A DNA stretch of 10,771 nt. It comes from RQOF01 sp964461135. GTDB lineage: Bacteria > Calditrichota > Calditrichia > RBG-13-44-9. This document shows positions 1 through 5,398 of this stretch, one piece after another; within the stretch, counting starts at the first letter, position 1; the number at the start of each line of letters is the position of its first letter. The DNA lies in assembly GCA_964461135.1 (NCBI GenBank), contig CAYWTB010000123.1, positions 1 through 10,771 of the forward strand, read 5' to 3'. Made by a program: the position numbers and the translations under genes. The notes beneath the pieces were generated by a model. That model made no database searches. It was not told where the DNA came from and was given only the letters and a program-made list of their open reading frames with translations.

Positions 1-435
1 TCTATGGGTTTATCCCGTTCTTTCTACACCTACTACTGTCGAAGATGAGTTAAAACAAATTATATTGAAATACCAATATTATTTCAAGCTTCTTTTGGAG
101 GAGGCAGCATTAAGCCCCATATAATTGCAGGTAGCAATGTCTCGTTCAGAATGGGAAAAACGAAACTCTATTCAGATGACATTTGGATGGGTGATGTGCA
201 ATCCGATATATTTAAGGGTGGTCCAGAATACGAATTAAATACCAAACCTGTAGAATTTGGATTTACCTTGGGTGTAGGTATAACTTTTCCACTTTCAAGC
301 AAATCTCTTTTTATAGAAGGATATTATTACAGAGGACTAACTAATATATATGATGAAGAAAATGCGGATACGAATCAGATAAAAAATATAGGTTTTCAAA
401 TTAAATTTGGATTTCTATTTTCCCTGAATAAATAA
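1..435 (+). CDS. PorT-like outer-membrane beta-barrel protein, 3' part, frameshifted
   Basis: This is the C-terminal part of a small outer-membrane beta-barrel protein; the 5' end lies outside the window. The frame ending at 435 is open from 49, well upstream of the first ATG at 151, and reads NYIEIPILFQ, then a glycine-rich turn, then PHIIAGSNVSF. That is the typical core of the PorT/OmpA-like barrel families of Bacteroidetes-type bacteria. Alternating hydrophobic strands follow (FGFTLGVGITF, LFIEGYYYRGL, IGFQIKFGFLF), and the protein ends on an aromatic strand as barrels do. Upstream of 49 this frame has a stop (46-48), but the frame starting at position 2 reads TPTTVEDELK and would join TNYIEIP if one A were added to the AAAA run at 52-55. 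I infer a one-base deletion there, real or a sequencing error. The role is probably structural or transport; the exact family is not certain. The ATG at 151 lacks a ribosome binding site and is unlikely to be the true start. Confidence 0.7.
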
Positions 436-456
436 TGATCTCTGTTTAAAAATTTG

Positions 457-490
457 CATCATCTAATCTATGAACAAGATTTAGATGATG
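457..490. repeat. Inverted repeat downstream of the first gene
   Basis: A perfect 10-bp inverted repeat has arms CATCATCTAA (457-466) and TTAGATGATG (481-490) around a 14-base loop, starting 21 bases after the stop codon at 435. It could end the upstream transcript or protect its 3' end, but no T run follows, so it is not a standard intrinsic terminator. The rest of the 330-base gap up to 765 is AT-rich with no gene I can support. It holds a short palindrome, CAGCTTTCAAGCTG (684-697), followed by a T run, of unknown meaning. Confidence 0.4.
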
Positions 491-750
491 GAGTGCATTG
501 AGAAGAGGATGATAACAGTGATGCGGTATCCTCCTTTGGTCCTAATAAAAATGGATACGGCCGTAAGATAATTCAATACACCTAAGTGTATACTATAATA
601 TACAAGTGTCTATTTAAGTATATTTTTGAATAGATAGATACCCATTGAAAATAGACTGATAATCTTGATATTACACGGTTAATCAGCTTTCAAGCTGCCT
701 GGCATATTTTTTGACCTTTTAATTACCGAATAATGAATTGGTAATTTAAC

Positions 751-756
751 AAAGGA
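751..756 (+). promoter_or_regulatory. Ribosome binding site of the 766 lipoprotein gene
   Basis: AAAGGA lies nine bases before the ATG at 766 and supports that start. No earlier in-frame start with comparable support was seen. Confidence 0.55.
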
Positions 757-765
757 AACTTAATT

Positions 766-2208
766 ATGTCGGGTTCAAGATGGATAATAGCGCTCCTCTC
801 TCTTCTTCTGCTGGGTTGTTTTCCCAGTAAAAAGGTGATTTTTCTGCAGAAGGAAAATCTTCCAGATAAAGAAATGATTATCTCTGCACCTACCAAGGTG
901 TTTTTGAATGATAATTCGCTGGTCCTTTTTCCCTATGGCTTTGAGGTCAAAAACCATCTGGTTTTAGGTCGAGGAACCCGCCACTGGATCGATGGATCCA
1001 ATGAAAACTTACGTCTTCATAATTTTCCCCTGGATAATGTGATTGCCATGACCTACTATGAATTGGAAAGTTCTCCCGCTTCCAATCTGGGGTCGTTCAT
1101 CCTGGGTTTACACGGATCTGTACTTGCCCCCTTATCACTTTACTGCCTTGCTTGCCCTAAATGCTGCTTCGGGTCATGTCCCACCGTCTATGTAAATCAG
1201 GGAAATGAACAGGTATTAAAAGCGGAATTGTTCTCCTATTCTATTTCAAAATATCAGCAAGAGACGGATCTGGACCTCCTTTATCAAGGGATTGAGAATG
1301 ACGGAAAATATAGTATTCGAGTAACCAATGAGGCTCTGGAAACACATTATATTGATCTATTAAACATTCAGAAAGTGGAGTACCCTTCCGGCACCAACGT
1401 GTATCCTACCCCGGACGGCAATTTTGTCATGACCCGAAGACTTTACTCACCGATTAAGGTGTCAAATTCAGAAAACTCTGATGCCCTTTCATTGGTTCTC
1501 AAACGAGATAATCAGTGTTATAGGACGGATCCTTTGATGTTTTCGGCAAAATTCGATATTAAATACCGGGATTATCTTGACGTGAAAATACCGTCTGCAG
1601 AAGTGGGTCAGTTAAATCTGGTCCTCAAACTTCGCAATACGCTGCTGAGCACCGTTTTATTTTATGATGTTGTTTTGGGTTCACAAGGATTAACTGCCCT
1701 GGAATGGACAAAAAAAATAAATACGGATCCAATTTACGCCCTTCTATTCCAAACTGTTTATAAATCTTATTCCGGCATTACTGTAAAAGTGAATCAGCAT
1801 GGGGAATATCAAAAGCGCGATTTTATCAGTGATGTGGGACCCATTACCTGGAAAGAGCTGGCAGTGAGTATTCCGGTGAATGAGGGAGATATTAATGAGG
1901 ATGGAGAATTGGATATCCGGCTGGAATTTTTCCCAGATCACTTTATGATTGATTATATCGGTTATGAGATGAAACCTGATGGTACTATACCATACCGGGT
2001 AAGCAACCTCTCACCGGTGAGTATAGACGCCTACAATGGAGAACCACGACCTGAAATAATTGAAAAAATCCGCTATGATGACGATGACTTTTGGGTTACC
2101 AATCCCGGGGAATCTTACTACTTATATTTTAATATAATCGCTCCTCAGGAAAAAGAAGTCTCCATTTTCGTTCGCTCCAAAGGATACTATATAGAGTGGC
2201 TTCGGTGA
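766..2208 (+). CDS. Cysteine-cluster lipoprotein of unknown function, probably cut short by an in-frame TGA
   Basis: This 480-residue envelope lipoprotein has a basic start (GSRW), a hydrophobic stretch and a lipobox LLLG-C with the lipidated cysteine at residue 18. After a hydrophobic segment (about 108-126) comes a tight cysteine cluster, C127, C130, C133, C134 and C138, in the context CPKCCFGSCPTVY. The following part (LKAELFSYSI...ETDLDLL, then RNTLLSTVLFYDVVLGSQG, then GPITWKELAVSIP, then GYYIEWLR) matches, from memory, a conserved uncharacterised protein type found in Bacteroidetes and Gemmatimonadetes-like genomes. Its function is unknown. The cluster could bind metal or form disulfides; that is inference. 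In this protein type the chain normally continues past GYYIEW-R. Here a TGA stops it, but the same frame stays open for 50 more plausible codons (see 2209-2361). The start is supported by AAAGGA at 751-756. It is the first gene of an operon with the lipoprotein at 2358. Confidence 0.8.
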   Translation: MSGSRWIIALLSLLLLGCFPSKKVIFLQKENLPDKEMIISAPTKVFLNDNSLVLFPYGFEVKNHLVLGRGTRHWIDGSNENLRLHNFPLDNVIAMTYYELESSPASNLGSFILGLHGSVLAPLSLYCLACPKCCFGSCPTVYVNQGNEQVLKAELFSYSISKYQQETDLDLLYQGIENDGKYSIRVTNEALETHYIDLLNIQKVEYPSGTNVYPTPDGNFVMTRRLYSPIKVSNSENSDALSLVLKRDNQCYRTDPLMFSAKFDIKYRDYLDVKIPSAEVGQLNLVLKLRNTLLSTVLFYDVVLGSQGLTALEWTKKINTDPIYALLFQTVYKSYSGITVKVNQHGEYQKRDFISDVGPITWKELAVSIPVNEGDINEDGELDIRLEFFPDHFMIDYIGYEMKPDGTIPYRVSNLSPVSIDAYNGEPRPEIIEKIRYDDDDFWVTNPGESYYLYFNIIAPQEKEVSIFVRSKGYYIEWLR

Positions 2209-2361
2209 AATTGGTTAACAGAAAATCCGGGAGATTACCAGTTTCAATTATTTGATTATAAGGAGACTATTCATCAACTAAAAAAGAGTTGGTTAGAAAA
2301 CCGGGAATTACTGGAGCGAGAATTTTTCCATTCCAGAATTCCGCTGCAGGAGGATATATGA
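2209..2361 (+). pseudogene. Separated C-terminal 50 codons of the 766 lipoprotein
   Basis: Directly after the TGA at 2206-2208, the same reading frame continues with NWLTENPGDYQFQLFDYK, a Trp/Lys/Glu-rich helix-like stretch (SWLENRELLERE) and FFHSRIPLQEDI before a TGA at 2359-2361. Three things indicate that this is coding. It is in phase with the upstream gene. Its composition resembles the C-terminus I remember for this family (W-L..ENP...YK..E....FW.SR). Its stop overlaps the ATG of the next gene as ATGA, a classic translational coupling arrangement. The full protein would have 531 residues. The break is probably a nonsense mutation or a base-call error; readthrough is possible but unproven. 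Confidence 0.65.
2348..2354 (+). promoter_or_regulatory. Strong ribosome binding site fixing the 2358 start
   Basis: AGGAGGA ends three bases before the ATG at 2358. It selects this ATG over the earlier in-frame TTG at 2289, which has no Shine-Dalgarno sequence and would put 23 extra residues in front of a normal lipoprotein signal peptide. Confidence 0.75.
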
Positions 2362-2936
2362 TACCAAGAATATTATGGTTAATGGGCATAGCCTTAATTT
2401 TATTATTTGAGGGTTGTGCTCCAAAAATCACATACTTATCGCCCACAGGAGACGACACAGAAGTCCGATTAACAGATAATAACCTTATTAGGGGTGAGTT
2501 ACTGATGGTATCGGATTCAGAGATTTTTGTGGTTGTTGCTCCACCTCCTAAATTAACGTCTGAAAGTGCAGTATATGAGTTACATATTGTTCCGGTTAAT
2601 CAAATCCAAAAGTTAACTATAAAAGGTTATTCTAACAGAAAATGGGGAGCCAGTATCGTGGCATTCGAGTTGGTTCCGGCAATACTTTTAGGTCTTGCAG
2701 CGGCCTCAGCGGATGCAGAAAATCCCATGGCGGTGACTGGGATAGTGTCCATTCCTACTCTATTCAGTTTTGTGCTTTTAGCAGCAGGTACACCTCCGGA
2801 ACCGGGTATAGATCACCCCATTACGCGTGATCAACTAAATGGTATACGGAAGTATGCTCATTTTCCACAGGAATTAACAGCTGAAGAACTTGAACTATTT
2901 GCCTCTCAGCACAATTTCTCCAAACGAAATTATTGA
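2358..2936 (+). CDS. Small lipoprotein with two hydrophobic segments, unknown function
   Basis: This 192-residue lipoprotein has the signal peptide MIPRILWLMGIALILLFEGC, with the lipidated cysteine at residue 20. A beta-rich part follows: VRLTDNNLIRGELLMVSDSEIFVVV, then VNQIQKLTIKGY. That pattern, in which an element is described, its value stated and a basic strand follows, is common in small uncharacterised envelope lipoproteins. Residues about 97-116 and 124-144 are two hydrophobic, Ala/Gly-rich segments separated by SADAENP and could form a helical hairpin in the membrane. The acidic C-terminus contains LTAEELELF. The start is fixed by AGGAGGA at 2348-2354. The ATG overlaps the probable original stop of the 766 gene (ATGA), so the two are probably co-transcribed and translationally coupled and may act together at the same membrane. 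No enzymatic motif is seen. Confidence 0.78.
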   Translation: MIPRILWLMGIALILLFEGCAPKITYLSPTGDDTEVRLTDNNLIRGELLMVSDSEIFVVVAPPPKLTSESAVYELHIVPVNQIQKLTIKGYSNRKWGASIVAFELVPAILLGLAAASADAENPMAVTGIVSIPTLFSFVLLAAGTPPEPGIDHPITRDQLNGIRKYAHFPQELTAEELELFASQHNFSKRNY

Positions 2937-2970
2937 GACACGTGACTGTGTTGAGACCGGGAAGATGGCG

Positions 2971-2998
2971 TTGATAAAAAAATAAGTTAAATTAATTT
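2971..2998 (+). promoter_or_regulatory. Possible sigma-70-like promoter for the 3038 gene
   Basis: TTGATA (2971-2976) and TAATTT (2993-2998) are separated by 16 bases and lie about 40 bases before the ATG at 3038. The surroundings are very AT-rich, so chance is a real alternative. A weak AGGAA at 3027-3031 may serve as ribosome binding site. Confidence 0.28.
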
Positions 2999-3037
2999 GT
3001 TAAATGAAAGTGTTTAAACTAAAAATAGGAACAGAGC

Positions 3038-3358
3038 ATGAAAAATTTATTCCTTTTTCTTTTAATTTTCATTTTCCTTCAAGAAGATTTTCTATTTTCT
3101 CAGATCAAAAGGGGAAATAAAGAGTTATCTGTTGCAGCATCATATATGTCAAGAAAATTTGAGGAAGCTGAAGAAGCTTGGACTGCTCTTAATCTTTCCT
3201 TAAGTTTTGGATATTTTCTAATTAATGGACTCGAAATTGAACCCGAGTTAATATACAGTAATTACAAAGAGGAAAATCCTGGATGGATCTTATCCGGAAA
3301 CATTGTCTACAATATACAGGCCGATGGTGAAAGTAACAATCTGGTACCGTTTTTCTAG
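3038..3358 (+). CDS. Small outer-membrane beta-barrel protein, N-terminal part before a frameshift
   Basis: The 106-residue open part begins with a clear signal peptide (MKNLFLFLLIFIFLQEDFLFSQ, cleavage near residue 22). Strands of an eight-strand-type barrel follow: KELSVAASYMSRKF, ALNLSLSFGYFLINGLEIEPELIYSNY and WILSGNIVYNI. It then runs into a premature TAG at 3356-3358. The next strand, which should read LVPFFLVGIGYSNT, is found only after a shift of one base in the TTTTT run at 3350-3354. Adding one T gives a protein of about 180 residues ending at 3579. It is probably of the general 'outer membrane protein beta-barrel domain' type (OmpA-like or porin-like); its ligand or role is unknown. 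The start is supported by the signal peptide and by AGGAA seven bases upstream. Confidence 0.72.
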   Translation: MKNLFLFLLIFIFLQEDFLFSQIKRGNKELSVAASYMSRKFEEAEEAWTALNLSLSFGYFLINGLEIEPELIYSNYKEENPGWILSGNIVYNIQADGESNNLVPFF

Positions 3359-3579
3359 TTGGAATTGGTTATTCAAATACGTTAGCATTTTTTCCAAAGA
3401 TCGCCTCAGTGGGAGATGAAAACGATAAATGGACCATTTTTAATGGCGGGGCTGGTCTTAAAATTCTCTTACCATACCCTGCAGCGTTTCGGCTGGAATA
3501 TAGATATCAAAAATTTAATGGAGACACAGACGTTACTAATCATTTGATGTTATTCGGTATTTCAGTTTTTATTAAATAG
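3355..3579 (+). pseudogene. C-terminal part of the frameshifted beta-barrel protein
   Basis: In the frame one base off from the upstream part, the sequence reads LVGIGYSNTLAFFPKIAS, WTIFNGGAGLKILLPY, AAFRLEYRYQKF and NHLMLFGISVFIK, ending at TAG 3577-3579. These are amphipathic strands, with the F/K-type C-terminal strand usual in outer-membrane barrels, and they complete the barrel started at 3038. It has no start codon or ribosome binding site of its own. If the frameshift is a base-call error in the T run, the two parts are one intact gene. Confidence 0.7.
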
Positions 3580-3866
3580 AAGAAGGGGAAATATTCCTGC
3601 CCCATGGACTCTTGTCAACTTACCAGTTGTGTATACCTGTGTTGTTTACCGGCAAGAAAATATAGAGAGGCCAAAAAGATGGTACTTATGCGGTAGGATT
3701 TAATTTGATTTAGAAATGGGCTTACTTCATGAAAGGACATGTGGATGGGGTATTATATTTCCGGACACTATAAAAAAGGAGTTTCACATAACCATAAAAA
3801 TGGGATTTTTGAAAGTGCAATAAAACGGTATCAGAATTGAAAAAATTGTTCTTCAAAGCTCTAAAT
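3580..3866. other. Gap with no supportable gene
   Basis: About 290 bases lie between the barrel gene and the next lipoprotein. Short open stretches exist, such as an ATG at 3739 with GAAAGGA just before it and only 33 codons (MWMGYYISGHYKKG...). None has a recognisable domain or clear codon pattern. It may hold the promoter of the downstream gene or the remains of a decayed gene. I see nothing definite. Confidence 0.35.
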
Positions 3867-4319
3867 ATGTGGGAAATGTGCATTGGCGAAGCTGGTCTGA
3901 CAAAAAGAAATTCTCTTTTCTTTGCATCCCTTATACTGATAACCTTATCCTCAATCAACTGTGTAAATGTATTTGATTATCCGAAAATAATTCAAGTAAC
4001 GGGTATTGTGACTTATCAATCTGATGGCTCACCCGTAGACAGAGCATTAGTACACATGTGGCAGTATGATTTTGGGGATGACATAAACGAAATAGGTTTT
4101 CAACCTTATATGCATACCGTGGCAAGAACCTGGACCAATGAAGATGGTGAATATAAAATCATACACTCCCTCAAGGATCCTGAGCACTGTTGTGGTGATA
4201 TTTTTTCTAATATCCACGCATATAAATTCGGATATTTGCACAACGATTGGCTTAATGTAAAAGTCTATTGTACTGAAGAACTACAAAACATCCATTTTCA
4301 GCTTTTTGAAATTGATTAA
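3867..4319 (+). CDS. Small lipoprotein with a carboxypeptidase-regulatory/transthyretin-like beta-sandwich
   Basis: The protein has about 150 residues. A signal segment, TKRNSLFFASLILITLSSINC, ends in a cysteine (residue 32 from this start); the -1 Asn is unusual for a lipobox, so lipidation is probable but not certain. The mature part, IIQVTGIVTYQSDGSPVDRALVHMWQ then RTWTNEDGEYKII then IHAYKFGYLHN then IHFQLFEI, has the order 'novel strand, G-x-P-V-x-x-A-x-V, T-x-x-x-G-x-Y' typical of carboxypeptidase regulatory-like or transthyretin-like domains. These are usually binding or spacer modules. The CC pair in PEHCCGD is notable. The start is poorly supported: ATG 3867 and ATG 3876 have no good ribosome binding site, and the frame opens further up to a TTG at 3837. 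The N-terminal 10 residues before TKR look atypical, so the real start may be further in, or the 5' end may be damaged. Confidence 0.62.
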   Translation: MWEMCIGEAGLTKRNSLFFASLILITLSSINCVNVFDYPKIIQVTGIVTYQSDGSPVDRALVHMWQYDFGDDINEIGFQPYMHTVARTWTNEDGEYKIIHSLKDPEHCCGDIFSNIHAYKFGYLHNDWLNVKVYCTEELQNIHFQLFEID

Positions 4320-4358
4320 CTCTGATGATAAATTCAAATTAAGCCGAATACTCTGATC

Positions 4359-4387
4359 CGGTTATGCTATTGGTTTAGCATGAACCG
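4359..4387. repeat. Hairpin after the 3867 gene, possible terminator
   Basis: The arms CGGTTATGCTA (4359-4369) and TAGCATGAACCG (4376-4387) pair over 11 bases, with one bulged G at 4382 and a six-base loop. The hairpin starts 40 bases after the stop codon at 4317-4319. The downstream AAATTTATTAT is AT-rich but not a clean T run. A role in transcript termination or stability is plausible. Confidence 0.45.
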
Positions 4388-4638
4388 CAAATTTATTATC
4401 CTGCTCAATTTACCAATATCAGCTAAAGTCTAAAAATACTGGACTCCTTCTATCCCCGGTCTAAAGATCAGTCTTAAATGATTTAGATATAACAACATGT
4501 GTTCATAATTGGGTTTTTGTGAAATAAAACAGACTTTGTAACGCCTTCTTGATGGTGCGGCTCAAGGGCTGAGAAGAGGTTTCAGTGTCTATTTTAATAA
4601 TTTTAAATGGAGATAGGCCCGGGATTTGGTTCTCATGA
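4388..4638. other. Intergenic stretch with no supportable gene
   Basis: This stretch is part of a gap of about 430 bases between the lipoprotein and the polysaccharide lyase. No open frame with a ribosome binding site and protein-like composition was seen on either strand, and no tRNA-like or repeat-array structure. Outside the two hairpins noted separately I see nothing definite in it. Confidence 0.35.
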
Positions 4639-4659
4639 GTGAATTTTTAGAAAATTCAC
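4639..4659. repeat. Perfect hairpin upstream of the lyase gene
   Basis: GTGAATTTT (4639-4647) and AAAATTCAC (4651-4659) pair perfectly over nine bases with a three-base loop, and a run of C follows (CCCCCC from about 4659). It lies about 90 bases before the ATG at 4751. It could be a protein binding site (operator-like dyad) or a transcript hairpin in the leader; the sequence alone does not decide. Confidence 0.4.
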
Positions 4660-4750
4660 CCCCCGCTTGTCTTTTCCAAATCCTTAGAACTAAACAAATT
4701 ATATTGCCGGCCGATATATAAGGGGGTACCAGAAAAAGGGATAAATCACC

Positions 4751-5341
4751 ATGATAAAAATACTTTTAATTATATTCTCAATTACCATAATTTGTTTGAT
4801 ACTGCCTTTCGAATCTTTCTCACAATCCGGCACCTGGCATGCAGAGATCACCCTTCGTCCCAGAATGCTGTTTACCGATGCAGATACCACCTTCATTATC
4901 GATAGAATTACCGCTGATATGCTGTTTCATGATTTATTCAAAGATATCTACAGTACTGTTTCACAGGTACCCGGCAGTCGCTTTACAAGAGCGCAAATTA
5001 CCAAAAATGCCGCCTTTCTTTATGCCTTAAATCGAAAACCCTCAGGCAATACCATAATTCCGCTCACCGCCCAGGAGCGGGATTCCTTAAAAAAGAAGGT
5101 ATTCGACGGTTTTAGAAATGCAGATATCAGTGTCAGTTCATTTTTAAATTTTAATGAATGGCAATATCGAGCCAGAGAAATTATAGCATACTGTGAGGCA
5201 CATGATTTATTAGCGGGGGCAAATGTTCATCCTGATACACTCTGGCAAAATGGCGCTGATCGCATTCACGAATTCGTTGGAAATTTATATACCGGTGCCA
5301 GTAATCCCTTATTTCATCAAAATGCGCGGTATAGCAACTAA
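4751..5341 (+). CDS. Heparinase II/III-like polysaccharide lyase, N-terminal part up to an in-frame TAA
   Basis: The first 196 codons encode a secreted polysaccharide lyase. A signal peptide (MIKILLIIFSITIICLILP) is followed by ESFSQ, with cleavage near residue 24. The mature protein opens with LRPRMLFTDADTTFIIDRI, which matches the 'HPRLLFT..D...L..R' start of lyases with an alpha/alpha toroid. Helices of the toroid follow (YSTVSQ, LYALN, AREIIAYCEAHDLL, IHEFVGNLY). It ends at TAA 5339-5341 in NARYSN, but the next codons in the same frame (RIIYSAALVAGAITF) continue a typical toroid helix. I therefore read 4751-7414 as one gene of 887 codons plus stop with a single nonsense codon. The ATG at 4751 has an AAGGGA about 10 bases upstream. 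On its own this fragment would lack the catalytic domains and be inactive. Confidence 0.72.
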   Translation: MIKILLIIFSITIICLILPFESFSQSGTWHAEITLRPRMLFTDADTTFIIDRITADMLFHDLFKDIYSTVSQVPGSRFTRAQITKNAAFLYALNRKPSGNTIIPLTAQERDSLKKKVFDGFRNADISVSSFLNFNEWQYRAREIIAYCEAHDLLAGANVHPDTLWQNGADRIHEFVGNLYTGASNPLFHQNARYSN

Positions 5342-5398
5342 CGTATCATTTACAGCGCAGCGCTTGTAGCCGGGGCAATCACCTTTAATGATATTGCT

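Noticed and set aside
587..605. AT-rich inverted repeat GTATACTATAATATAC as operator or phage attachment site
   Set aside because: Short and made almost only of A and T in an AT-rich gap, so expected by chance; no integrase or regulator nearby.
2211..2311. Apparent direct repeat: TTGGTTAACAGAAAATCCGGGA (2211 on) versus TTGGTTAGAAAACCGGGA (2289 on)
   Set aside because: The similarity reflects two WL-x-EN type codon runs in the same C-terminal extension and is imperfect; it is not evidence of a mobile element.
2267..2458. Minus-strand open frame of 63 codons over the lipoprotein junction
   Set aside because: The plus strand carries a coherent extension plus a signal peptide here; the minus frame has no supporting signal.
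3604..3696. Short open frame MDSCQLTSCVYLCC...
   Set aside because: Thirty codons, no ribosome binding site and no recognisable similarity; not supportable as a gene.
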